From Gemmatimonadales bacterium (GTDB taxonomy: Bacteria > Gemmatimonadota > Gemmatimonadetes > Gemmatimonadales > GWC2-71-9), in NCBI GenBank assembly GCA_013820855.1, contig JACDHV010000003.1, positions 1 to 43,307 of the forward strand: 43,307 nt of DNA, read 5' to 3'. Below are positions 1-8,504 of this stretch, piece by piece. Within the stretch, counting starts at the first letter, position 1. Each line of letters begins with the position of its first letter. The notes beneath the pieces are model-generated. The model was given only the letters and a program-made list of their open reading frames with translations. It was not told the origin of the DNA and did no database searches. The position numbers and the translations under genes are program-made.

Positions 1-388
1 GTTCACGCTCCTGCTGCTCGGCGGGTTCGCCGCGCTGGCGCTGGCGCTCACGGCGATCGGGCTCTACGGCACTACCGCCTACGGAGTGGTACAACGCACC
101 CGGGAGCTCGGCATACGGCTCGCCCTCGGTGCGACGCGTCGCGACGTTCTCTGGGGCGTCATGCGGCACGCGCTGGTGGTGCTCGGCTGCGGGATCGCGA
201 TCGGGCTGGCCGGGGCCCTGCTGCTGGCCCGGTTCCTGTCCACGCTGCTGTTCGAGGTGAGCGCGACCGACCCCGACGTCTACGCCGCGATCGCGCTCGT
301 GCTCCTCGCCGTGGGTGCGGCCGCCGGATTCCTGCCCGCGCGTCGGGCGACCCGCATCGATCCCATCGTGGCCCTGCGCTCGGAGTGA
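1..388 (+). CDS. ADOP-type ABC permease, C-terminal fragment (cut by window start)
   Basis: This is the last ~128 residues of an FtsX/MacB-like permease; the reading frame is open from base 2, so the gene begins outside the window. It shows the final FtsX domain: a membrane segment followed by the conserved cytoplasmic stretch YGVVQRTRELGIRLALGA, then two more membrane segments and the family tail LPARRATRIDPIVALRSE. The same tail closes the four further permeases in this window, so this is a paralogue at the head of the array. The stop overlaps a possible GTG of the next gene (GTGA), which suggests one operon. In this family the permease halves are duplicated and usually lack a dedicated ATPase. 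The substrate is unknown; lipid, lipoprotein or drug extrusion is only an analogy with MacB and LolCE. Confidence 0.9.
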   Translation, partial: FTLLLLGGFAALALALTAIGLYGTTAYGVVQRTRELGIRLALGATRRDVLWGVMRHALVVLGCGIAIGLAGALLLARFLSTLLFEVSATDPDVYAAIALVLLAVGAAAGFLPARRATRIDPIVALRSE

Positions 389-2802
389 TCCACTCCATGG
401 CCTCGCCGTTCTCGACCCTGCGCCACGCTCTCCGCTCGCTGCGCCGCGCTCCGGCCTTCACCCTGGCCGCCGTCACCACGCTCGCGCTCGGCATCGGCGC
501 CACCACGGCGATCTTCAGCGTCGTGAGCGGTGTCCTGCTCGACCCCCTGGGCTATGCCGACGCCGATCGCCTGGTGGTCGTGTGGGGCCGCCATGCGACG
601 ATCGGACGCGAGACGGTTTCGCTGCCCGACTTCCTCGACTGGCGCAGCGAGGCGCGCTCGTTCGAGTCGCTCGCCGCGATGACGCACACCCGGTTCAATC
701 TGACCGGCTCGGGCGAGCCGGAAGTCGTGCGTGGCGGGCTCAGCACCGCGGAACTCCTCGGCGTCTTCGGTATCGTGCCATCGGTCGGACGCGGGTTTCG
801 CGAGGAGGAGGAGCGAGGCGCCGCACCGCGCGTGGCCATGCTGGGTGAAGGGTACTGGCGACGGCGGTTCGGGGGTCAGCGGGAGATCGTCGGCCGGCAG
901 ATCCTGCTGAGCGGCACTCCCCACACGGTGGTTGGCATCGTGCCCGCCGCGCTGCGCCTCGAGGAGCCGGTGGAGGTATGGACGCCGCTGGTCACCGATT
1001 CCACCCGACCTCGGCGCGCCGACTTCCTCACGGTCTTCGGCCGGTTGCATGAGGGAGCGACCGTCGAGCGGGCGCAGGAGGAGATGGCGACGATCGCCCG
1101 GCGGCTCGAGGTCCAGTATCCGGAGACCAATGCCCACTGGAGCGCGGAGGTGGTGAGTCTCCGCGAGCAGATGGTGGGCGAGTTCCGGCCGGCGCTCCTC
1201 GTCTTCATGGGCGCGGTGGGTCTCGTCCTGCTCATCACATGCGCCAACGTGGCGAACCTCATGCTCGTTCGCGTGGCCGGACGGGCGCGCGAGATCACCA
1301 TCCGCTCGGCGCTGGGAGCCTCCCGCGCCCGGCTCGCCGGCGAGCTGCTGTTGGAGTGCGTGATTCTCGCGCTCCTTGGCGGCGCACTCGGCCTCCTCCT
1401 GGCTCTCTGGGGCATCGAGGCCATGCGCTCGCTGCAGCCCGGCACCATTCCCCGAATCGACGAGATCGGCCTCGATCCGCAGGTGCTCGGGTTCGCCCTC
1501 GCCGTCTCGCTGCTCACCGGCCTGCTGTTTGGATTGGCCCCGGTGTGGCGCCTCGCGGGACGCGACCTGCAGGGAGGGCTCGGCGAAGGGAGCCGCGGCG
1601 TCGCCGGGGGCCAGGGCATTCAGCGGGCGCGGTCCGCGCTGGTGCTGGCGGAGGTGGCGCTCGCCTTCGTCCTGCTGGCCGGTGCCACGCTCCTGCTGCG
1701 GAGCTTCGACCGGCTGCAGCAGGTGGATCCGGGTTTCTCCGCCGATCACGTCCTGACCGCCCGGCTGGGCCTGCCGCGCCTGAAGTACGACGACGACGCC
1801 AAACGCATCGCCTTCGGCGAGCGGCTGCTGGCGATGGTGGCGGAGCAGCCGGGCGTCCGGTCGGTCGGGCTCGTGTCGGACGCGCCGCTCGGGGACTCCC
1901 CTCCCTATCTGAGCTTCGAGATCCAGGGGAAGGAGGCGCCCCGCGACGGATCGGTGCAGGACGCCGCGGTGTTCACGGCCACTGCGGAGTACTTCGAGAC
2001 GCTGCGCATCCCCCTCGTCGAGGGTCGGTTCTACGACCGGACCGACCGCGCGGGGAGCGAGGCCGTGGCCGTCATCAACCAGACGATGGCCCGCCGGTTC
2101 TGGGCTGCGGGGGGCGTCGTCGGCGCACGGATCACGCTGGACGACCCCAACGATCTGGAGGCGCGGTGGCTGACCGTGATCGGCGTCGCCGGCGACGTCC
2201 GCCAGGACCGCTTGAGCGAGCGGGCGTACCCCCAGATTTACCTGCCGTTCGCGCAGATGCCGACCCGCTCCATCGTGCTCGCGGTCAGGGCCGATGACCC
2301 GGCGTCGCTCACACCGGCGCTTCGCCGGTCGCTAGCCCAGCTCGATCCCGATCTCCCGCTCGCCAATGTGACCACTCTCGAGGACCGGAAGGCGGCCTCC
2401 CTCGCGCGGCCGCGGGTGAACGCAGCGGTGCTGGGAGCCTTCGCTCTCGCCGCGCTGGTGCTCGCCGCCGTCGGGATCTACGGCGTCGTCGCCTACGGCG
2501 TGGTGCAGCGTACTCGGGAGCTGGGGATCCGGATGGCGCTCGGCGCCGGCGGAGGGACGCTTCTGCGGATGGTGATCCGCCAGGGTATGGCGCCCGTGCT
2601 TGCCGGCATGGCCATCGGGCTCGCCGGAGCGCTCGCGGGCGGCCGCGTGCTTCGAAGCCTGTTGTTCGGCGTCGGCGCCGCTGATCCCGTGACCTTCATC
2701 GGCGTGACCTTCTTCCTCGTCGCGGTGGCGCTGGCGGCGATCTCTCTCCCCGCGCGTCGCGCGGCCCGGTCGGATCCGATGTCCGCGCTGAGGAACGACT
2801 GA
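385..2802 (+). CDS. ADOP-type duplicated FtsX/MacB permease (array member 2)
   Basis: An inner-membrane permease of 805 residues, the usual length for Acidobacterial duplicated orphan permeases. Order seen: one membrane segment at about 20-45 (LALGIGATTAIFSVVSG), a periplasmic MacB-type domain to about 260, three membrane segments to about 390, a linker segment near 420-440 (LVLAEVALAFVLLAGATLLLRSF), a second periplasmic domain, and the last FtsX unit with YGVVQRTRELGIRMALGA and the tail LPARRAARSDPMSALRND. The GTG at 385 overlaps the previous stop; an ATG at 397 with GGAG eleven bases upstream is the alternative and may be the real start. It is followed two bases later by the next permease. 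It probably moves an unknown substrate out of the membrane or periplasm using one of the ATPases downstream; that pairing is inferred from position only. Confidence 0.9.
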   Translation: MIHSMASPFSTLRHALRSLRRAPAFTLAAVTTLALGIGATTAIFSVVSGVLLDPLGYADADRLVVVWGRHATIGRETVSLPDFLDWRSEARSFESLAAMTHTRFNLTGSGEPEVVRGGLSTAELLGVFGIVPSVGRGFREEEERGAAPRVAMLGEGYWRRRFGGQREIVGRQILLSGTPHTVVGIVPAALRLEEPVEVWTPLVTDSTRPRRADFLTVFGRLHEGATVERAQEEMATIARRLEVQYPETNAHWSAEVVSLREQMVGEFRPALLVFMGAVGLVLLITCANVANLMLVRVAGRAREITIRSALGASRARLAGELLLECVILALLGGALGLLLALWGIEAMRSLQPGTIPRIDEIGLDPQVLGFALAVSLLTGLLFGLAPVWRLAGRDLQGGLGEGSRGVAGGQGIQRARSALVLAEVALAFVLLAGATLLLRSFDRLQQVDPGFSADHVLTARLGLPRLKYDDDAKRIAFGERLLAMVAEQPGVRSVGLVSDAPLGDSPPYLSFEIQGKEAPRDGSVQDAAVFTATAEYFETLRIPLVEGRFYDRTDRAGSEAVAVINQTMARRFWAAGGVVGARITLDDPNDLEARWLTVIGVAGDVRQDRLSERAYPQIYLPFAQMPTRSIVLAVRADDPASLTPALRRSLAQLDPDLPLANVTTLEDRKAASLARPRVNAAVLGAFALAALVLAAVGIYGVVAYGVVQRTRELGIRMALGAGGGTLLRMVIRQGMAPVLAGMAIGLAGALAGGRVLRSLLFGVGAADPVTFIGVTFFLVAVALAAISLPARRAARSDPMSALRND

Positions 2803-2804
2803 CC

Positions 2805-5232
2805 ATGGACTCGCTGGTGCAGAATCTCCGATTCGCCGTACGGTCGCTCAGGAAGAGTCCCGCCCTGACCACTTCGGTGGTCCTGACGCTGGCGCTCTGC
2901 ATCGGCGCCACGACCGCGATCTTCAGCGTGGTGCACGCGGTCCTCTTCCGCCCGCTGCCCTTCGCGAATCCGGAGGAGATCCTGCTGGTCCGGACGACGT
3001 GGAAAGACATGCCGAGCTCGTTCTCGGTCGGCAATTGGGCCGACGTGCATCGGCAGGCCACGACCTTCCAGTATCTCGTCCCCGCGCACGGCGAAAGCTT
3101 CAACCTCGCCGGCTCGGACACGCCGGAGAACGTGGACGGCGCGCGCGTGGGCGCCGACTACTTCGCCTTGCTGGGCGTTCAACCTGCGCTGGGCCGCAGC
3201 TTCCTCCCCGAAGAGGCGGCGGCCGGGCGGGCCGGCGTGGTGCTGCTGAGTGACGGGCTCTGGCGGCGGCGGTTCGGCGGAGACCCCGGCGTGGTGGGCG
3301 CCGAGATCCGGCTCGACGGCCTGCCGCACACGGTGATCGGCGTGATGCCGGCCTCCATGGATTACACCCTTCTCGATGAAGACCTCTGGGTGCCGACGGC
3401 ATTCACGCCCGGGCAGCTCGCGATGCACGACGAGCACTATCTCACGGTGTTGGCCAGGCTCCGGCCCGGGGTCGGCCTGGCACGGGCGGAGGAGGAACTG
3501 CGGACCCTGGGCCGGTGGCTGGAGACGACGTACCCCCGAGACAACCGGGACCGCGCGATCGTGATGGTCTCTCTGATGGAGGAGCTGGTGGGCGACTACC
3601 GCCCCCGGCTCTTGGTGCTGCTGGGCTCGGTGGTGTTCGTGCTGCTCATCGCCTGCGCCAACATCGCCAACCTGCTGCTCGCCCGGGGGGCCGCGCGCTC
3701 CCGGGAGACGGCGATCCGCGCGGCGATCGGAGCGGGCCGCGGCCATCTCCTCCGCGAGGCTCTCACGGAGAGCATGGTGCTCGCGGCGGCAGGCGGGCTG
3801 CTCGGGCTCCTGGCCGCGTACTGGGGTGTCGGGATGCTGACCGCGTTCGGCCCCGAGGACGTTCCGCGTCTGGCGCTCGCCCGGGTGGAGGGGCCGGTGC
3901 TCGCCTTCGCGCTCGGGCTCACCGTGCTGAGCGGACTGGTGTTCGGCCTGGCGCCCGCCTTCCGCACCGCCGCACGGCTGCCGCACGAGGCACTCAAGGA
4001 GGGCGGACGCAGCGGATCGCGCGCCGGCAGCCGGGACCGGCTCCGCAACGTGCTGGTCGTGAGCGAGATCGCACTGGCGCTGGTACTCCTCACCGGCGCC
4101 GGGCTCCTGATCCGGAGCGCGATCGCGCTCAACGGCGTTCGATCCCGGCTTCGATCCGCGTGGCGTCGTCGCGGGGCGGGTCTCCCTTCCGGCGGTGGCT
4201 TACGAGACGCCCGGGCAGGTGACCCGCGCTTTCGAGCGCATCCAGGCGGGCATCACGGCCGTGCCCGGCGTGGCGAGCGGGGCGCTGGTCTCGGCGGCGC
4301 CGCTGGAGGGTGGTGGCAGCAACGGTCTCGTGCCCGAGGGTCGTCCGATCGACATCTCCTCCTCCATCAACTCGCTCATGCGGCTGGTGACGCCGGACTA
4401 CTTCGCGACGATGCGGATCGAGCTCGTCCGCGGCCGCGGCTTCGGCCCCGACGACCGGCAGGGCGCGCCGCTGGTCATGGTGATCAACGAAACGCTGGCC
4501 CGCGAGGCCTTTCCCGGGCAGGACCCCATCGGGAAGCGGATCGCGTGCTGCGAGCCAGGGCCCGACGGCTCACCGAACTGGAAAGAGGTGGTCGGGGTGG
4601 CCAGAGACGTCCGCGCCACGGGCCTCGAGGAAGAGCCGGTGCCCGAGTTCTACCTCCCGATGGTGCAGGCGCCCGGCGCGGCGTGGAGCTGGACCGATCG
4701 GACCATGACCGTCGTGGCGCGGGCGCAGGGAGACGCGATTCCGCTCATGGCTCCGCTTCGCCGCGCCGTCGCGGAGGTCGACCCGGCGCTCCCGCTCTAC
4801 AATCTTGGCACGATGCAGGGCAGGCTGATGGATTCCCTGGCGCAGTCCCGCTTCAGCACGATGCTGCTGACGCTGTTCGGCGCGCTCGCGCTCGCCGCCG
4901 TCGGCGTGTACGGTGTCATCTCCTATGGCGTCGCCCAGCGGACCCAGGAGATCGGGATCCGGATGGCGCTCGGGGCGTGCCACGCCGACGTGCTGGCCAT
5001 GGTGGTGCGCCACGGTGCGGGGCTGGCCGGGATCGGGCTCGTCATCGGCCTGGCCGGAGCGCTCGCGCTGTCCCGGCTGGTTTCCAGCCTGCTGTTCAGG
5101 GTGAGTCCGACCGATCCGCCGACGTTCGCGGCCGGAATGGTGGTGCTGACGGCGGTCGCGGTGCTCGCGGCGGCGATTCCGGCGCGGCGGGCGGCCCGCA
5201 CAGATCCCATGGTCGCCCTGCGGAACGACTAG
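2805..5232 (+). pseudogene. ADOP-type permease split by a +1 frameshift (array member 3)
   Basis: The first ~445 residues read in the frame of base 2805 (TM1 with LALCIGATTAIFSVVHA, MacB domain, first FtsX unit, linker helix EIALALVLLTGAGLLIRS). Just after ALNGV the frame breaks and the rest of the protein continues in the frame of the 4195-5232 ORF, ending LPARRAARTD-type tail. Removing one T from GGCGTTCGATCCC at 4138-4139 restores LNGVDPGFDPRGVVAGRV. That matches LQQVDPGF and LQRVDPGY at the same place in the neighbouring paralogues, so the lesion is a single extra base. The long ORF running to 5258 after the break is a nonsense translation. Either a real inactivating mutation or a sequencing error; coding bias on both sides still looks intact, which favours a recent event or an error. 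Confidence 0.88.
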
Positions 5233-5233
5233 C

Positions 5234-5944
5234 ATGGCGCTCGCGATCGATCCGCTGATCCGCCTCGAGGGAGTCTCCAAGATCTTCCATACCGAGGAGG
5301 TGGAGACCCACGCCCTCTCAGGTGTGGACCTCGAGATCCGGGCCGGCGAGTTCGTGGCGATCGGGGGGCCCTCGGGCTGCGGCAAGACCACGCTGCTGTC
5401 CATCCTCGGCCTGCTCGATTCCCCGAGCGAAGGCAGCTACGTGCTCGCCGGCGAGCCGGTGGCGACGCTCTCGGCGGCGCAGCGGGCCCGGGTACGCAGC
5501 CGGGCCATCGGCTTCATCTTCCAGGCCTTCAATCTCATCGGCGACCTGGACGTGTTCCAGAACGTCGAGCTCCCGCTTCGATACCGGGGGATGGCCGCCG
5601 CCGAGCGGCGGGCCCTGGTGCACGAGGCGCTGGGGCGCGTCGGCCTGCTCCACCGGATCCGTCACTACCCGTCGCAGCTCTCGGGGGGACAGCAGCAACG
5701 CGTCGCCGTGGCGCGGGCGGTGGTGGGCAAGCCGCTGGTGCTCCTCGCCGACGAGCCCACCGGCAATCTCGATTCCCGGAACGGCGCGCAGGTGATGGAG
5801 CTGCTGGGCGAGCTCCACGACGACGGTGCCACGATCGCGATCGTCACCCACGACGCGCGGTACCTGAGCCGCGCCGGGCGCCATGTCTTTCTCTTCGATG
5901 GGCGGGTCGTGCCCCACTCGCCGCTCGACCGGGAGGTGGCATGA
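5234..5944 (+). CDS. ABC transporter ATPase, LolD/MacB type
   Basis: Nucleotide-binding subunit of 236 residues, full length for the LolD/MacB/FtsE group. Walker A GPSGCGKT lies at about 45-52, the Q-loop region IFQAFNLIGDLDVFQNVELPL near 95, the signature LSGGQQQRVAVARA near 149, Walker B LLADEPTGNLDS near 170 and the switch histidine in IVTHD. All catalytic elements are present. It begins at the first base after the frameshifted permease stop and its own stop overlaps the next permease start by four bases (ATGA), so it is translationally coupled to the array. It most likely powers the adjacent permeases; which of them it docks with cannot be told from sequence. Confidence 0.95.
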   Translation: MALAIDPLIRLEGVSKIFHTEEVETHALSGVDLEIRAGEFVAIGGPSGCGKTTLLSILGLLDSPSEGSYVLAGEPVATLSAAQRARVRSRAIGFIFQAFNLIGDLDVFQNVELPLRYRGMAAAERRALVHEALGRVGLLHRIRHYPSQLSGGQQQRVAVARAVVGKPLVLLADEPTGNLDSRNGAQVMELLGELHDDGATIAIVTHDARYLSRAGRHVFLFDGRVVPHSPLDREVA

Positions 5945-8403
5945 TGGACGTGTTCCGGCGGGATCTTCGTTTCGCGGCACGCAGCCTGTCTCGGAGTCCG
6001 GCGTTCACGGCGATCGCCGTGCTGACGCTGGCCCTCGGCATCGGCACCAACACCGCGATCTTCAGCGTGGTGAACGCAGTACTGCTCCGGCCGCTGGCCT
6101 ACCGCGAGCCGGGGCGGCTGATCTCCATCCGGTCGGCGCTGGACGCCCGCGCGGCGCAGGGGCTCCCGTCGTCGGCGCCGGAGTATCGGGACTACCGCCG
6201 CGAGGTGCCGGCGCTCCAGGACATCGCTGCCGTCTGGCCCATCAACATCAATCTCACCGGGCACGGCGAGCCCGAGCGGATCCAGGCCGCGGTCGTCTCC
6301 ACCAACTACTTCTCGGTGCTGGGAGTGGCGCCGGTGCTGGGCAGGACGTTCGGCCCCGAGGACGACGGCGGGCGCATCGGATACGTCACGCTCATCTCCT
6401 ACGACCTCTGGCAGCGTCGCTTCGGGGGCCGCCGCGACGTGATCGGGAAGAGCGTCCGCCTGGACGACGACCCGATGACGATCATCGGGGTGATGCCGAA
6501 GGGCTTCCGCCACCCGGTGGAGAGCGGCGCGTCGCCGATGGACGTCTGGGCGCCGATCGAGCTGGCCAACACCGACTCCAACTTCATCGACTTCCGCGAC
6601 ATGCGGGTATTCGACCTCTTCGGCCGTCTCGCGCCCGGCGCGACCCTGGAGCAGGCGAGCGCGCAGTTCGAGGCGCTGCGTGGCAGGCTCGCCGAGCGCT
6701 ATCCCGACGTCTATCTCACCTCCCTCGGCTGGCGGGTGGACGTCGCGCCGCTCGCCGAACGGGTGGTCGGCGACGTGCGGCCGGCGCTGCTGGTTCTCCT
6801 CGGCGCGGTGGGATTCGTCCTGCTGATCGGCTGCGCCAACGTGGCCAACCTGCTGCTGGCGCGCGCGACGACGCGCGATCGCGAGATCGCCATCCGGACG
6901 GCGCTGGGGGGCGGGCGCTCGCGCCTCGTCCGCCAGCTCCTGACCGAGAGCCTGATGCTCGCGGCCATCGGCGGGGCACTTGGGCTCGCGCTCGCCGTCT
7001 GGGGCACCGAGGCGCTCGGCCGGCTCGCCGCCCTGCACCTGCCGCGCGCCCGGGAGATCGGCGTGGACTGGAACGTTCTTGGCTTCACCGCGGTGGTAGT
7101 CCTCGTCACCGGCATCGGGTTCGGACTCATTCCGGCCCTGCAGACCACCCGGCCGGATCTCCAATCGGTGCTCAAGGATTCCGGCCGTGGCGCGAGCGCG
7201 GGGGCGCCGCGGGCGCGCGTGCGGGGCGCGCTGGTGGTCGCAGAGGTGGCGGTCGCGCTGGTGCTGCTGACCGGGGCCGGGCTCCTGCTCAGGAGCTTCG
7301 AGCGGCTGCTCGCCGTCGAGACCGGGTTCAACCCGGACAACCTGCTGACTCTTCAGGTCTGGCTGCCGTGGCCCAATGAGGCGGAGAAGGGCCGCTATTT
7401 CACCCAGGAGCAGCGGCTCGCGTTCTACGACCGCGCCGTGGAGAAGGTCCGCCAGGTGCCCGGCGTTCGCGACGTGGCGCTCACGTCCCGACTGCCGCTT
7501 CGCGGCCGGAACAACACCCGCTTCACCATCGAAGGCAGGGCGCCGGCGGCCGACAAGCCGCCGCCGATCGCCGAGTTCCGGTCGGTCACGCCGAGCTACT
7601 TCGAGACGATGCAGATCGCGATCCTTCGCGGTGAAGGTCTCCCGGAGCTGGCGGACTCGGCCTCCGGCGGCACGGCGGTGATCAACCGCAGGATGAGCGA
7701 GAGGTACTTCCCGGACGACGACCCGATCGGGGGGCGGATTCAGATCTTCGGGCCGGAGGGCCCATGGCTCACCATCCGGGGCGTCGTGGGCGACGTTCGC
7801 CAGATCGGCCTGGACGAGCCGCCCTTCGAGGAGCTGTACGTGTCCGCGCGGTCGAACGCCGGCCAGGAGATGGCGATGATCGTCCGGACCACGGGCGATC
7901 CGGAGTCGCGCGCGGCCGCGGTGACCAACGCGGTGCGCTCCGCCGACCCGGAGCAGCCGGTCTTCGCGGTCATGTCCATGGATCGCCTCATGGCCAACGC
8001 CACGGCCGAACGGCGCTTCTCGCTGCTGCTGCTCACCCTCTTCGCCGCGATCGCACTGGTGCTCTCGGCCATCGGCATCTACGGTGTCATGGCCTACACC
8101 ACGACCCAGCGGCGTCATGAGATCGGAATCCGCCTGGCGCTGGGCGCCGGCGGCTCGGATGTGTTGCGGCTGGTGGTCGGGCAGGGGATGCGGATGGTGC
8201 TGGCCGGTCTGGCCGGCGGGCTCTTCGGGGCGTGGGCTCTGAGCCGGGTGCTCTCGAGCCAGCTCTTCGGCATCACGGCGCGGGACCCAGTGACCTTCGT
8301 GACCGTCGCCATCCTGCTCGGTGTCGTGGCCCTGGCGGCGACCTGGTTCCCTGCTCAACGGGCTACCCGGGTGGATCCCATGATCTCCTTGAGATCCGAA
8401 TGA
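5941..8403 (+). CDS. ADOP-type duplicated FtsX/MacB permease (array member 4)
   Basis: Intact 820-residue permease with the same order as its neighbours: TM1 at about 20-45 (LALGIGTNTAIFSVVNA), periplasmic MacB domain, FtsX unit 1 with VLLIGCANVANLLLAR, linker helix VAEVAVALVLLTGAGLLLRSF, second periplasmic domain, and FtsX unit 2 with YTTTQRRHEIGIRLALGAGG and the tail FPAQRATRVDPMISLRSE. The start ATG at 5941 overlaps the ATPase stop, so this permease is the best candidate partner of the 5234 ATPase. Its linker reads LAVETGFNPDNLLTLQV, the point where member 3 is broken. Substrate unknown. Directly behind it lies a 100-base fossil of another permease. Confidence 0.93.
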   Translation: MMDVFRRDLRFAARSLSRSPAFTAIAVLTLALGIGTNTAIFSVVNAVLLRPLAYREPGRLISIRSALDARAAQGLPSSAPEYRDYRREVPALQDIAAVWPININLTGHGEPERIQAAVVSTNYFSVLGVAPVLGRTFGPEDDGGRIGYVTLISYDLWQRRFGGRRDVIGKSVRLDDDPMTIIGVMPKGFRHPVESGASPMDVWAPIELANTDSNFIDFRDMRVFDLFGRLAPGATLEQASAQFEALRGRLAERYPDVYLTSLGWRVDVAPLAERVVGDVRPALLVLLGAVGFVLLIGCANVANLLLARATTRDREIAIRTALGGGRSRLVRQLLTESLMLAAIGGALGLALAVWGTEALGRLAALHLPRAREIGVDWNVLGFTAVVVLVTGIGFGLIPALQTTRPDLQSVLKDSGRGASAGAPRARVRGALVVAEVAVALVLLTGAGLLLRSFERLLAVETGFNPDNLLTLQVWLPWPNEAEKGRYFTQEQRLAFYDRAVEKVRQVPGVRDVALTSRLPLRGRNNTRFTIEGRAPAADKPPPIAEFRSVTPSYFETMQIAILRGEGLPELADSASGGTAVINRRMSERYFPDDDPIGGRIQIFGPEGPWLTIRGVVGDVRQIGLDEPPFEELYVSARSNAGQEMAMIVRTTGDPESRAAAVTNAVRSADPEQPVFAVMSMDRLMANATAERRFSLLLLTLFAAIALVLSAIGIYGVMAYTTTQRRHEIGIRLALGAGGSDVLRLVVGQGMRMVLAGLAGGLFGAWALSRVLSSQLFGITARDPVTFVTVAILLGVVALAATWFPAQRATRVDPMISLRSE

Positions 8404-8504
8404 GGGGGCGCGCCGATGTCCCAATGGTCGCCACTGCCGCTTCCCTCCTGCCCGCGCTGCGGGCGACCCACACCGACCCGATCACCGTCATCCGGAGCGA
8501 CTGA
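8404..8504 (+). pseudogene. Fossil C-terminal tail of a further ADOP permease
   Basis: Between the stop of permease 4 and the start of permease 5 the sequence is not random spacer. In the frame ending at the TGA of 8502-8504 it reads MVATAASLLPALRATHTDPITVIRSD, which is the family's terminal helix and tail (compare LPARRATRVDPALTLRSE in member 5). About 30 codons remain with no start and no upstream body, so this is a leftover of a deleted array member. Its stop still overlaps the ATG of permease 5 (TGATG). Recombination between adjacent near-identical paralogues is the likely cause; that is inference. Confidence 0.8.

Noticed and set aside
4130-4145. Programmed ribosomal frameshift in permease 3
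   Set aside because: No slippery heptamer or downstream structure at the break; paralogues have an uninterrupted frame.
5665-8424. 919-residue minus-strand ORF
   Set aside because: Antisense shadow of permease 4 and the ATPase; Arg/Gly/His/Pro-rich translation without any domain, typical of GC-rich DNA.
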